From positions 372,001 through 436,000 of the forward strand of contig JADJRG010000029.1 in the NCBI GenBank assembly GCA_016712315.1: a stretch of DNA of 64,000 nucleotides. Reading direction: 5' to 3'. The notes under the pieces are model-generated. The model had not been told where the DNA came from, searched no databases, and saw only the letters and a list, made by a program, of their open reading frames with translations. The position numbers were made by a program, and so were the translations under genes. This DNA is from Nannocystis sp. (GTDB taxonomy: Bacteria; Myxococcota_A; Polyangia; Nannocystales; Nannocystaceae). Positions 1 through 7,992 of this stretch are shown piece by piece. Numbering within the stretch: the stretch's first letter is position 1; each line of letters starts with the position of its first letter.

Positions 1-877
1 GCAGGCGCTGCCACTTTGGGAGCTCATCGAGGCGATCTTTGACCTTGCGCTCGAGGTTCTTGAGGATCGTCGGGACGAGCGCGATGTGGGTGATCCCGTA
101 GCGCTGCATGGTCGCGGCGATGAAGGCGGGCCGGAGGGTGCGCTGGTGGACGATCGCGCCGCCCATCATGTGCGGGAGCAAATAGCCGACCATGAAGTCG
201 ATGGCGTGGTTGGTCGGCAAGATCGAGAAGAACTTGTCGCCCTCGTCCATCGGGTAGAGGCGGCCGAGCACCTGCGCTTGCTCGAGGTAGTTGTGGTGGG
301 TGAGCATGCAACCCTTGGGGGTGCCGCTGGTGCCCGAGGAGTAGACGATGCAGGCGACGTCGTCGCGCTGGCGCTCGTGGTAGGTGAAGGGGGCGTCCTT
401 CGGCTGCCAGGCGCGGGCGCGGCCGAGGGCGCGATCCGGCGGGGGCTCGGTGACGATGACGACGAGCTCCGCGAGCGCCTGGGGGGCGCCCGGGGACTCG
501 GTGAGCAGGCGCTCCCAGGTGGCGTGCTCGGTGATGAGTACGCGGGGGCGGGCGTGGGCGAGCAGGGCGAGCTGCTCGCCCGCGGTGAGCTTGTAGTCGA
601 GGGGGACGAGCACGGCGCCGGCCCACAGCGCGGCGGTGGCGGAGATCAGCCACTTGGACTGGTTCTGCATGAGGATCGCGCAGCGATCGCCGGGCTGGAG
701 GCCCTCGGCTTGGAGCTGAGCGGCGATCCCCTCGGCGCGGGCGCGCACCTCGGCGAAGCTGTAGCGGGCGGCTTCGCGGTGGCGATCGGCCTCGATGAGG
801 GCGACCCGGCTCTTGTAGGTGGTGGTCGCGTCGCGCAGCGCAGCGCCCAAACAATTGATCCGCGAGAGATCGAGCAT
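1..877 (-). CDS. AMP-dependent acyl/aryl ligase (3' end outside window)
   Basis: Adenylate-forming ligase of the acyl-CoA synthetase/fatty acyl-AMP ligase superfamily; it would activate a carboxylic acid as the adenylate and pass it to CoA or, given the neighbour, to the acyl carrier protein. About 292 N-terminal residues are visible. The P-loop-like A3 motif reads YSSGTSGTPKG, followed by MLTHHNY, and the fold continues through LPTNHAIDF and GITHIALVPTIL. The C-terminal lysine domain lies beyond base 1. The ATG at 877 shares one base with the stop codon of the ACP gene, so the two are translationally coupled; this ATG restores an intact N-terminus, whereas a longer overlapping frame gives no sensible protein. 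Whether the acceptor is CoA or ACP cannot be told from this fragment; the ACP coupling favours ACP. Confidence 0.9.
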   Translation of the reverse strand, partial: MLDLSRINCLGAALRDATTTYKSRVALIEADRHREAARYSFAEVRARAEGIAAQLQAEGLQPGDRCAILMQNQSKWLISATAALWAGAVLVPLDYKLTAGEQLALLAHARPRVLITEHATWERLLTESPGAPQALAELVVIVTEPPPDRALGRARAWQPKDAPFTYHERQRDDVACIVYSSGTSGTPKGCMLTHHNYLEQAQVLGRLYPMDEGDKFFSILPTNHAIDFMVGYLLPHMMGGAIVHQRTLRPAFIAATMQRYGITHIALVPTILKNLERKVKDRLDELPKWQRL

Positions 878-1113
878 CAGCGCCTCTTGTCGATCTTGGC
901 CGCGAGGGCGCTGAAGGTCTTGACGCCTTGGAGCTCGTAGTCGGGGAGCTCGACGTCGAACTCGTCCTCGAGATCGGAGATCAGCTCGACGGCCTGGAAG
1001 GAGTCGATGCCGAGGCTCTCGAAGATGTCGTCGTCGGGGCCGAGCTTGGTCGCCTCGGCGCCGTAACGCGCGGCGGCGAGCTTGATCAGGGTGGGGAGGG
1101 TGTCAGCGGCCAT
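877..1113 (-). CDS. Stand-alone acyl carrier protein
   Basis: 78-residue acyl/peptidyl carrier protein. The phosphopantetheine attachment serine is in GIDSFQAVEL (about residue 38), within an acidic four-helix sequence typical of ACPs. It starts 6 bases after the crotonase stop and overlaps the downstream ligase by one base, so it is the carrier of this operon and not the housekeeping AcpP, which would normally sit among fab genes. Inferred role: holds the acyl chain activated by the adjacent AMP-ligase and presents it to the two reductases or the crotonase encoded upstream. Confidence 0.93.
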   Translation of the reverse strand: MAADTLPTLIKLAAARYGAEATKLGPDDDIFESLGIDSFQAVELISDLEDEFDVELPDYELQGVKTFSALAAKIDKRR

Positions 1114-1119
1114 GGTGGA

Positions 1120-1896
1120 TCAGGGGAGGTAGGGGCGTAGGTCGGTGCTCTCGACGAACTTGGTGAGCGCGGCGAGCAGGGTGGGGCGGCGGGCGAGCTC
1201 GAGGAAGAGCTCCTTCTCGCGATCGAGCTCGGCGCGCGGGAGCGGCTTGATGAAGGCCTTGGCGGCGCGACGGGCGACCGGATCGAACCTTCCGGACTGC
1301 TCGGCGAGGGCGCGGGCGGCCGCGAGGCCCTCGCCGCGGGCGACGAGGTGGGCGACGAGGCCGAGCTGGTGGGCCTTCTTGGCGCCGACGCTGCGGCCTG
1401 AGAGGAGGAGGTCGCGGATGACGGCGTTGCCGAGGTCGCGGCGCAGGCGGGGGATCCCGCCGAAGCCTGGGATGATGCCGAGGCGCAGCTCAGGGAAGCA
1501 GAAGCGGGCGCTCTTCTCGGCGATCAAGACGTCGCAGGTGAGCGCGAGCTCGAAGCCGCCGCCGAAGCAGACGCCGTGGATGACGCCGACGGTGGTGAGC
1601 GGCAGCGTGTCGAGGCGATCCATTACGGCGTGGATCCGGTCGAGGAAGGCGCGCAGCGCGGGCTCGTGCTCGGCGGCGGGGCGGGCGACGAGGCCGGCGT
1701 GCAGCTCGCGGAGATCGGCGCCGGCAGAGAAGCCGCCGCGCGCGGCGGAGCGGAGGATCAGCGTGTGTGTGGCGTCGAGATCGAGGCCGCCCAAAAAGCG
1801 CTCCAGGCCCTCGACCATGGCGGTGCCGATCTCGTTGCAGGGGGCTTGGTCGAGCACGAGCTCGACGACGCCGCCTTGGGTGGTGTGGCTGAGCAT
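1120..1896 (-). CDS. Enoyl-CoA hydratase/isomerase family protein
   Basis: 258-residue crotonase-fold protein. GGFSAGADLREL gives the first oxyanion-hole region, and FGGGFELALTCD plus FPELRLGIIPG carry the two glutamates that correspond to the catalytic pair of enoyl-CoA hydratases, so hydratase chemistry is possible. Length is normal for a monofunctional crotonase. It lies 16 bases after the pyruvyltransferase-like gene and 6 before the ACP gene. The substrate may be CoA- or ACP-bound. Other members of the fold are isomerases, decarboxylases or ring-cleaving enzymes, and sequence alone does not separate these. Confidence 0.9.
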   Translation of the reverse strand: MLSHTTQGGVVELVLDQAPCNEIGTAMVEGLERFLGGLDLDATHTLILRSAARGGFSAGADLRELHAGLVARPAAEHEPALRAFLDRIHAVMDRLDTLPLTTVGVIHGVCFGGGFELALTCDVLIAEKSARFCFPELRLGIIPGFGGIPRLRRDLGNAVIRDLLLSGRSVGAKKAHQLGLVAHLVARGEGLAAARALAEQSGRFDPVARRAAKAFIKPLPRAELDREKELFLELARRPTLLAALTKFVESTDLRPYLP

Positions 1897-1912
1897 GGGC
1901 GACGCGGAGGGC

Positions 1913-3385
1913 TCAGGCGAAGCGCTCCATGAGGTCCTGGACGGCAGGCGGGAGCGGCGGCAGGTGGGCCTGCCAGGTGCGCGGCAGGGCGGGGCGCGGG
2001 AACTCGGGGTTGATGCGGCAGAGCTCGTCCATGAAGTCGATCCCCATCTGGCCCATGAGGGCGAGCTGACCGGGGATCATGCGGCCGATGTCGTCGGCGA
2101 TCTGATCCTGCTCGCGCCAGAGGCGGCGGAGGATGTGGAGGATCTTGTCGCCGAGGTCGGCCTCGTCGACCTCGAGGAAGAGGTCGGGGTGGCCGCGGTC
2201 GTTCATGAGGTTGCGGATCCGCTCGTCCATGGTGACGCCGGCGGAGGCGACGCGGCCAGGCATGGAGGTGACGATCGCGTGGAAGCGCGAGGAGACCATG
2301 AAGGCGCAATTCCGCAGCACGGAGACCATGTCGTACATGTTGTGCTCGTCGCTGATGAAGAGCGGGGCGTGCGCGTCGAGGCGCGGGCGCAGGGCCTCGC
2401 AGGCGCGGCGATCGAGCTGCTCCATGCCGACGAGGATCGGGAAGACCTTGCGCTCCTGCATGAAGGCGTTGGTCGCGTCGGCGAAGGCTTGGATGTAGGT
2501 GTCGTACTTCTTGTCGATCTTCTCGCTGTTCGCGTGGAAGTAGATCGAGGAGTAGTGCTCGTCGTTGTACTGGCCGCCGAGGGCGTGGGCGAGCGACTTG
2601 ACGAGGTCGGGCTTGACCGGCCACCAGAAGGGGTTGATCGGGCAGAGCGCGAGGATCTTGGTCTGGCCGTCCCAGCCGGCGTCGCGGAGGAGCTGGGCGC
2701 CGCGTGAGAGGGGGGCGGGCTCGAAGGTCCAGGCGGTGTCGGTGCCGCCGGTGGTGCGTACGCCGAGATCGCCGAGCACCTTGCGCGAGGGCTCGTTGCG
2801 GCAGAGCACGAGCGACTTGGCGCAGTGCTTGGCGACGAAGTCGGAGAGGGCGGGGGTCATGGCGCCAGCCTCGGCGCCGTAGCCGACGCTGAGCTTGTCC
2901 TCGGCGGCGGCGAAGCCGAGCGAGCCGGCCATCATCGTCGACAGGGCGCTCGCGAACTTCGACTTGAACATCGATCCTTCGCAGGCGATGACGCCGTGGT
3001 GGCGGGGGCACTCGCTGGCGAGGAAGCGCGGGAAGAGGGTGGGCAGCTCGACCTGACGGACGGTGCGGAAGTAGCCGGCCGAGAGGTTCTCGTCGACGGA
3101 CATGATCGTCAGCTCGAGGTTGTCGTCGCCGGCGCAGCGGCGGATCTGACGGATCATCTCCTCGACGCGCACGTCCGCGCCGGTGTTGCGGGTGCCGACG
3201 TAGCCGGCGAAGAGCAGCTTCAGGGGCTTGCCGGGGGCCCACTTCTCTTGGTCGATGTCGAGGGCGCGCTTGACGGCGACGGCCTCGATCAAGGAGCCGG
3301 TGGCGGCCATCAACGCGCGGTCGGGATCGACGGTGTCCTTGAGCCGCTGCCAGAGGCTCGTCTTCTTGGCCGGTGCCTTGCTCAT
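1913..3385 (-). CDS. Polysaccharide pyruvyl transferase family protein
   Basis: 490-residue protein resembling the WcaK/CsaB-type pyruvyltransferase family (pfam04230-like), which transfers pyruvate from PEP to sugars as a ketal. Supporting segments are FAGYVGTRNTGAD near residue 60, the nucleotide-fold-like middle (LALCPINPFWW) and VSSRFHAIVTS near residue 370, which matches the family's conserved SxRxHA segment. No membrane segment or signal is seen, so it is cytoplasmic. It starts 10 bases after the SDR gene with a GAGG ribosome-binding site. A pyruvyltransferase between acyl reductases and an ACP is unusual; the product may be a glycolipid, but the acceptor is unknown. Confidence 0.75.
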   Translation of the reverse strand: MSKAPAKKTSLWQRLKDTVDPDRALMAATGSLIEAVAVKRALDIDQEKWAPGKPLKLLFAGYVGTRNTGADVRVEEMIRQIRRCAGDDNLELTIMSVDENLSAGYFRTVRQVELPTLFPRFLASECPRHHGVIACEGSMFKSKFASALSTMMAGSLGFAAAEDKLSVGYGAEAGAMTPALSDFVAKHCAKSLVLCRNEPSRKVLGDLGVRTTGGTDTAWTFEPAPLSRGAQLLRDAGWDGQTKILALCPINPFWWPVKPDLVKSLAHALGGQYNDEHYSSIYFHANSEKIDKKYDTYIQAFADATNAFMQERKVFPILVGMEQLDRRACEALRPRLDAHAPLFISDEHNMYDMVSVLRNCAFMVSSRFHAIVTSMPGRVASAGVTMDERIRNLMNDRGHPDLFLEVDEADLGDKILHILRRLWREQDQIADDIGRMIPGQLALMGQMGIDFMDELCRINPEFPRPALPRTWQAHLPPLPPAVQDLMERFA

Positions 3386-3395
3386 GTCGTGGACC

Positions 3396-4541
3396 TCAGG
3401 CGACCTTGCGCGGCGGGGCCGCGGCGGGCCAGGGCTTGTAGGGGTACTGGAAGCCGCCCTCGCTGGCGAAGCGGAAGAGCGGGTAGGCGTAGTCGATGAA
3501 GGTGCGGGGGGCCTCGCCGAGCTCCTCGACGACGCGGCGGTTGTCGAAGACGGTGTTGAAGGTGAGGTAGGGGATGAAGACCTTCATGAGCGAGGCGGGG
3601 AGGGCGACTCCCCACCCGCGGGGGCTGTCGACGAGCGCGTCGACGGTGCGCGTGAAGGCGCCCTCGAGCCGGGGCATGAAGAGGTGGCGGACGCCGAGGC
3701 CGCTCTTGTGCATGTGCTCGACGATCTCGCGGTAGGTGAGCGAGGCTGTCCCGGAGGACAGGTTGTAGGAGTCGTAGCGGGGGCGCTCGCGCTGGTGGAG
3801 CTCGACGATCGCCTTGGAGACGTAGTCGGCGGGGACGATGTCGACGCGCCAGTCGGGGCGCAGCGGCAGGACGGGGAGGCGCGCGAGCATGACGAAGGCG
3901 CGCACCATGTCGAACTGGGTGGTCTCGGGGAAGCGCGAGTCGCCGAGGACGATGCTGGGCCGGAAGACGACGGTCTCGACGTCCGGGAGCAGCTCGTGGA
4001 CCATGTGCTCGCAGAACTTCTTGGTGCGGGCGTACGGATCGTAGTCGCTGCGATCCCAGTCGATGATGCCGGCCTCGTCGACGACCTCGTCCTGGCGGTG
4101 GCCGCAGACGGCGACCGTGGAGACGTCGGAGAAGCGGCGCAGGCCGTGGTGATCGTGGGCGTCGCGGGCGAGCTTGATGACGCTGAGGGTGCCGCGCAGG
4201 TTGACGTTGAAGCAGGCCTTGGCGGACTTGCGGTTGAGCGACGCGGCGACGTGCAGCGTCGAGGTCATGGTGCGGACCAGGTGATCGCGGGCGCTGGCGT
4301 CGAGGCCGAGATCGGGCTCGGTGAGGTCGCCGAGGTAGATGTCGCAGCGGCTGCGGACGAGCTCGAGGAAGCGATCGAAGTCGAGGTGGAGCTGCATCGC
4401 GCGCCAGAGGCGCTGCTCGGCCTCGGCGGGGGTCTTGGCGCGGACGAGGAGCGCGAGGCGCTCGCTGGGGTAGCGCTCCAAGAGGCCCGCGGCCACGTAG
4501 GAGCCGATGTAGCCGGTCGCGCCGGTTAGAAAGATCGCCAT
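3396..4541 (-). CDS. Extended SDR / thioester-reductase-like NAD-dependent protein
   Basis: 381-residue extended short-chain dehydrogenase related to thioester reductase/NAD_binding_4 domains. The Rossmann motif TGATGYIGSYV opens the protein and the catalytic YxxxK is in YARTKKF. Members reduce acyl thioesters to aldehydes or alcohols, or act as sugar epimerases. The ATG at 4541 was preferred over one 24 bases upstream because GGGAGGAG lies about 10 bases before it and it follows the FAR stop codon after a single base. It is the second reductase in the operon. The length between Rossmann core and C-terminus fits a stand-alone reductase domain rather than an epimerase, but this is an inference. 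Confidence 0.82.
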   Translation of the reverse strand: MAIFLTGATGYIGSYVAAGLLERYPSERLALLVRAKTPAEAEQRLWRAMQLHLDFDRFLELVRSRCDIYLGDLTEPDLGLDASARDHLVRTMTSTLHVAASLNRKSAKACFNVNLRGTLSVIKLARDAHDHHGLRRFSDVSTVAVCGHRQDEVVDEAGIIDWDRSDYDPYARTKKFCEHMVHELLPDVETVVFRPSIVLGDSRFPETTQFDMVRAFVMLARLPVLPLRPDWRVDIVPADYVSKAIVELHQRERPRYDSYNLSSGTASLTYREIVEHMHKSGLGVRHLFMPRLEGAFTRTVDALVDSPRGWGVALPASLMKVFIPYLTFNTVFDNRRVVEELGEAPRTFIDYAYPLFRFASEGGFQYPYKPWPAAAPPRKVA

Positions 4542-4542
4542 G

Positions 4543-6237
4543 TCAGCCGACTCCTCCCTGCGCACCGCCGCCCGCGCGCTCGCCCGTCGTCGGGGCCTGC
4601 GTGAAGGTGAAGGGGTGGCGGGGCGTGTAAGACTCGGGGGTCTTGTTCTCGATGAGCGGGTAGCTCCACTTGCGCAGCCCAGGGATGTGCACGTCGATCC
4701 AGTAGCGCCGCCAGTCCAGCGAGGCCGGGTCGAAGCGGAACTCAGGCTCGACGACCTGGTGGTCGATCAGGGCGTCGGTGACGAACACGAAGAAGTGATC
4801 GTGGATGAAGGGGAGGTAGAGCTCGATGAGGTGCTCGATGGTGTCGAGCTTGTCGTCGAGCTCGTCGGCGCGCTTGGCGGCCCGCTGGGCGCGCCTGAGG
4901 AGCGCCTTCGGCCAGCGGCGCGGCAGCTCGCGCATGAGCTTGGCGAAGCCCTTGGTCGCCTCGCGGAGGTTGGGGACCGAGAGGGTGTGGTCGAGAGTGC
5001 TGGGCACGCCGTCCCAGCGGGAGAGCACGACGCGATCGACGACGCTGTCGCCGCGGCGGCGCAGGTGCTTGCGGTGGGCGAGCGCGGTGAGCTCGCACGC
5101 ACGATCGATGGTGAGGCGGTTCTTGTCCGAGGTGCCGCACTGGTAGACCTCGGCGTGCTCGCCCTTGAGGATCGCGGCGCCGGCGATCGCGATCGCGTTG
5201 CATACGTAGTCGACCGGCACGATGTCGAAGGGGTTGCCGCGGCGCATCGGCAGCTCGCGCAGCCAGCCGCCGAGGACGTAGGAGAGCGGGCCGGTGGTGT
5301 TGAAGCCCTGGTTCCAGCCGGGGAAGGGGTAGGTGAGCGCGCTCTCGACGATCGCCGGGCGGAGGATGGTGAAGCGGACGCGGCCGCGGTAGCCGGCGAG
5401 CACCGACTCAGCGAGGCTCTTGGAGTAGGTGTAGATGTTGGTCCATCCCCAGCGCTTGGCCCTCGCTTGGCCCTCGGCGATCATCGCGTCCTTGACGGCG
5501 GCGCGGCGCAGGCGGCGGGTGACGTTGCGGACGAGGGTGTCGTTGTTGGTGTCGAGGCCCCGCTCGCGGATGTGCTTCAGCACGTCGAGGTGGAGCTCGG
5601 CGGAGCGCTCGGGGCCGTCGTACTCGGCGACGATGCGCTCGATCGCGGCGCGGGCGTCGGCGAGCTCGGCGTTCGCGTCGAAGGGCTGGTCGTTAGGGGC
5701 GTAGTCGGGGATCAGGCGCTCGCCGATCCGGCCGCTGCGGGTGCCGGCGACGTAGCAGGTGGAGATGTGGACGAGCGTCGCGCGCTCGCAGGTGGCGACG
5801 AAGTCGGCGACGTAGATCGTGCCGTCGACGTTGGTGGAGAGCGCCTCGCGCAGATCGGGGTCGAAGTCGACGAGGCCGGCGCAGTTGACGACGAGGTCGA
5901 GATCGCGGCGCAGTCGCTCGGCGATCGCCGGATCGACGTCGAGGCCGGCGGCGGCGATGTCCCCGTCGATGACCTCGACGCGCTCGCTGATGAAGCGGCT
6001 GAGATCGGCGCCGTAGCGCTCGTGGAGGGCGCGGAAGGCGGGGGAGGTCTGGACGATCTTCTCGAAGCGGTCGCGGGCGCTGCGCAGCGCCTTGGGGCGG
6101 AGCAGGACGTAGATCCGGCCGATCTCAGGCACTCGGTCGAGCATCATCGCCAGCCACACCTTGCCCAAGAACCCGGAGGCGCCGGTGAGCAGGACGTGAC
6201 GATCGGCGTAGCTCTCGTGGATGGACAGCGGTCGCAT
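4543..6237 (-). CDS. Fatty acyl-CoA reductase, male-sterility type
   Basis: 564-residue NAD(P)H-dependent fatty acyl-CoA/ACP reductase of the FAR family, which makes fatty alcohols or aldehydes. Features: Rossmann motif TGASGFLGKVWL near residue 17, ISTCYVAG, YxxxK catalytic pair in YTYSKSLAE near residue 275, FTILRPAIVESAL, and a C-terminal domain like the FAR_C/sterile domain (LIELYLPFIHDHFFVF). The ATG at 6237 is 13 bases after the HAD stop with AGGAG upstream; an in-frame ATG 51 bases earlier would lie within the previous gene and adds no family sequence. Fatty alcohols feed wax-ester and ether-lipid pathways; myxobacteria are known to make ether lipids, but no glycerolipid enzyme is visible here. 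Confidence 0.9.
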   Translation of the reverse strand: MRPLSIHESYADRHVLLTGASGFLGKVWLAMMLDRVPEIGRIYVLLRPKALRSARDRFEKIVQTSPAFRALHERYGADLSRFISERVEVIDGDIAAAGLDVDPAIAERLRRDLDLVVNCAGLVDFDPDLREALSTNVDGTIYVADFVATCERATLVHISTCYVAGTRSGRIGERLIPDYAPNDQPFDANAELADARAAIERIVAEYDGPERSAELHLDVLKHIRERGLDTNNDTLVRNVTRRLRRAAVKDAMIAEGQARAKRWGWTNIYTYSKSLAESVLAGYRGRVRFTILRPAIVESALTYPFPGWNQGFNTTGPLSYVLGGWLRELPMRRGNPFDIVPVDYVCNAIAIAGAAILKGEHAEVYQCGTSDKNRLTIDRACELTALAHRKHLRRRGDSVVDRVVLSRWDGVPSTLDHTLSVPNLREATKGFAKLMRELPRRWPKALLRRAQRAAKRADELDDKLDTIEHLIELYLPFIHDHFFVFVTDALIDHQVVEPEFRFDPASLDWRRYWIDVHIPGLRKWSYPLIENKTPESYTPRHPFTFTQAPTTGERAGGGAQGGVG

Positions 6238-6250
6238 GGCAGCTCCTGCG

Positions 6251-6925
6251 CTACTCGCGGTACTCGAGCACCGGCCAGTCGGCCTCACGGGCGCCGCGGC
6301 GGAGGGTGAAGTCGGGGTTGACGGCGCAGGGGCGGCCGACAGCGGCGAGCAGGAGCAGATCGGTGCCGTGCGCGCCGTAGGCGAGGCTGGGGCGGAGATC
6401 GAGGTCGTGACGGGCCGCGTAGTCTTGCACCCAGCGGCCGCCGCCGTGGCCGCCGATCACGGGGTCGAGGAGCTTACCGGTCGCCTCGCCGTCGGCGAAC
6501 TCGAGGCGGTTGCAGACGAGGTCGTCGATGTGGGGGAGGTGCGGGAGCAGCGGCTCCATGATCTGCGCGATGTTGTCGGAGATCAGGACGACGCGGTGGC
6601 CCTCGGCGCGCGCGCGCTTGAGCAGCTCGACGCCTTGATCGAGGAGCTTGTCCTTGAGGACATCTCGGGCGTACTCCTCACCGAGCTCGGCGATCCGGTC
6701 CTCGCTCATGCCGCGGAAGGCGAGGTAGGCGATCCGGTTGCCGAGGGTGCGGTCGTTCTGGCCGAGCAGGCCGTGCAGCGGCGCGGAGAGGGCGACGACG
6801 CCGAGGCGGAGCGCGCGCTCGCCGAACTTCTTGGCGTTGGAGGCGAGGTAGGCGGTGGCCGAGAGGACACCCGGGGCGAGCACGGTGCCTTCGGCTCGGA
6901 AGAATGCTGCGGACTTGGTGCTCAT
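6251..6925 (-). CDS. HAD-superfamily (IB-like) protein with degenerate catalytic motifs
   Basis: 224-residue protein with the length and outline of HAD subfamily IB phosphatases. Where the family has DxDGT it reads FFRAEGT, so both catalytic aspartates are replaced (Arg and Glu). Motif II (VVLISDN) is preserved. Motif IV, normally GDSxxD, reads YGAHGTD, which loses the first acidic residue. Ordinary phosphatase chemistry therefore looks unlikely; a binding, scaffolding or regulatory role is plausible. It is the first gene of the acyl-reductase operon, with a promoter-like pair about 50 bases upstream and no clear Shine-Dalgarno. HAD-like domains fused to acyltransferases are known in lipid synthesis, which is compatible with the context. 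Confidence 0.8.
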   Translation of the reverse strand: MSTKSAAFFRAEGTVLAPGVLSATAYLASNAKKFGERALRLGVVALSAPLHGLLGQNDRTLGNRIAYLAFRGMSEDRIAELGEEYARDVLKDKLLDQGVELLKRARAEGHRVVLISDNIAQIMEPLLPHLPHIDDLVCNRLEFADGEATGKLLDPVIGGHGGGRWVQDYAARHDLDLRPSLAYGAHGTDLLLLAAVGRPCAVNPDFTLRRGAREADWPVLEYRE

Positions 6926-6972
6926 CGGCGTCGGCGTGTGGGAGGCGTCCGGCCCTGCGGCGCGGCATGCCT

Positions 6973-7001
6973 CTCTAACGCAGTGCGTCGCTCGGGCTCA
7001 A
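6973..7001 (-). promoter_or_regulatory. Candidate sigma-70 promoter of the acyl-reductase operon
   Basis: On the minus strand, TTGAGC (7001-6996) and TTAGAG (6978-6973) are separated by 17 bases, the optimal sigma-70 spacing. The predicted transcript start lies about 40 bases before the HAD start codon. No other good pair is seen between 6926 and 7114. Confidence 0.45.
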
Positions 7002-7051
7002 GTGCCAGCGGCCGCAGATGTGTGTGTGGATTCGCCGGTTATGCGCAGCGA

Positions 7052-7085
7052 GATGCACGTTCAAGTGCGCACAGACGTGCGCATC
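7052..7085. repeat. Imperfect inverted repeat in the 7115/6925 gap
   Basis: GATGC at 7052-7056 pairs with GCATC at 7081-7085, and the loop holds further GTGCGCAC-like self-complementary sequence. It lies between the 3' end of the small 68-residue gene and the candidate promoter of the acyl-reductase operon, so it could end transcription from the cobalamin gene pair. There is no T-run. The rest of the 189-base gap shows nothing else. Confidence 0.25.
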
Positions 7086-7114
7086 TGCCAGCGATCGGGC
7101 GAGGGTCGCCTGTT

Positions 7115-7321
7115 TCAGTCGGCTGGGCGCGGCAGCACGAGGCCTTGGTGGTCGACGATCTTCCAGAATTCGGGCCAGCGGGGGAGCTCGCGCAGGGTCG
7201 TGAGCACCGCCTCAGAGTTGTGCGGATAGGTGCGGCGGAGGAAGCGGACGGCGGCCTCGGCGGTGGGCGCCTCGAGGAAGTGAGCCTCCATCGGCGGGAA
7301 TTCGTAGCGGAACTTGGGCAT
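7115..7321 (-). CDS. Small conserved-looking protein downstream of pduO
   Basis: 68-residue soluble protein with no signal or membrane segment, beginning MPKFRYEFPPMEAHFLEA and rich in aromatic and acidic residues (RWPEFWKIVDH). I do not recognise a family. It is supported as a gene by an AAAGGA ribosome-binding site, a start 16 bases after the end of the cobalamin adenosyltransferase, and codon use like its neighbours. Being co-transcribed with pduO it may have a related function, but that is only context. Confidence 0.65.
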   Translation of the reverse strand: MPKFRYEFPPMEAHFLEAPTAEAAVRFLRRTYPHNSEAVLTTLRELPRWPEFWKIVDHQGLVLPRPAD

Positions 7322-7336
7322 GAGGTGTCCTTTGGG

Positions 7337-7936
7337 TTAGGTGGCGCGGCGCTGCTCCCAGAGGACCTCAGGGTCGCCGAGCTGGTGCGCGACAGCCCTC
7401 GCGATCACAAAAAAGTAGTCGCTGAGGCGGTTGAGGTAACGCAGCGCCTCGCCGCGGATCGGCTCGGCGCGGCGCAGCGTGACGACCTGGCGCTCGGCGC
7501 GGCGACAGACGGTGCGGGCGAGGTGGGCGGCCGCGCCGACCGGCCCGCCGCCCGGGAGGATGAAGGAGCGCAGGGGATCGAGGTGATCGTTCAGGGCGTC
7601 GAGCTCGGCCTCGAGGCGGAGGATCGAGGCCTCTTTGATGTGTAAGGGGGCGGCTCCATCGACGGCGCCTGGCTCGGCGAGCTCGGCGCCGAGGTCGAAG
7701 AGCTCTTGTTGGATCCGCGCGAGGGCGAGGTCGAGATCGCTGAGGAACCGCTCGTGGGCGCCGCGGCGGGGCTCTCTGGCGATCTCGAGGCGGAGCAGCC
7801 CCAGGGTCGCGTTGAGCTCGTCGACGTCGCCGTAGGCGTGCACGCGTAGCGCGTCCTTAGCGACGGTGGCGCCGCTCGCCAGCATCGTTTGGCCCTCGTC
7901 GCCGAACTTGGTGTAGACCTTGCTGATGTAGACCAT
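7337..7936 (-). CDS. pduO: PduO-type cob(I)alamin adenosyltransferase
   Basis: 199-residue ATP:cob(I)alamin adenosyltransferase, which attaches the 5'-deoxyadenosyl group of ATP to cob(I)alamin to make coenzyme B12. The N-terminal ATP-binding sequence is KVYTKFGDEGQT (usual TKTGDxGxT), the central motif is FILPGGGPVGAAAHLART followed by RRAER, and the C-terminal motif is RYLNRLSDYFFV. The length matches the family. No Shine-Dalgarno is seen; instead TATAGC ends 8 bases before the ATG, suggesting a leaderless transcript. No cobalamin riboswitch was seen upstream. The user of the cofactor (for example methylmalonyl-CoA mutase) is not in this window. Confidence 0.93.
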   Translation of the reverse strand: MVYISKVYTKFGDEGQTMLASGATVAKDALRVHAYGDVDELNATLGLLRLEIAREPRRGAHERFLSDLDLALARIQQELFDLGAELAEPGAVDGAAPLHIKEASILRLEAELDALNDHLDPLRSFILPGGGPVGAAAHLARTVCRRAERQVVTLRRAEPIRGEALRYLNRLSDYFFVIARAVAHQLGDPEVLWEQRRAT

Positions 7937-7992
7937 CGCGCAGGGCTATAGCAGAGCTTCGCGGCGCGGTCGGCGGCCGAGTCGCGCGGGCG

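Noticed and set aside
1145..2707. 520-codon plus-strand frame over the crotonase and pyruvyltransferase genes
   Set aside because: Composition is a codon shadow and it runs opposite two genes with clear family motifs.
7937..7992. Cobalamin riboswitch upstream of pduO
   Set aside because: The gap is only 56 bases, too short, and the -10 box is adjacent to the start codon.
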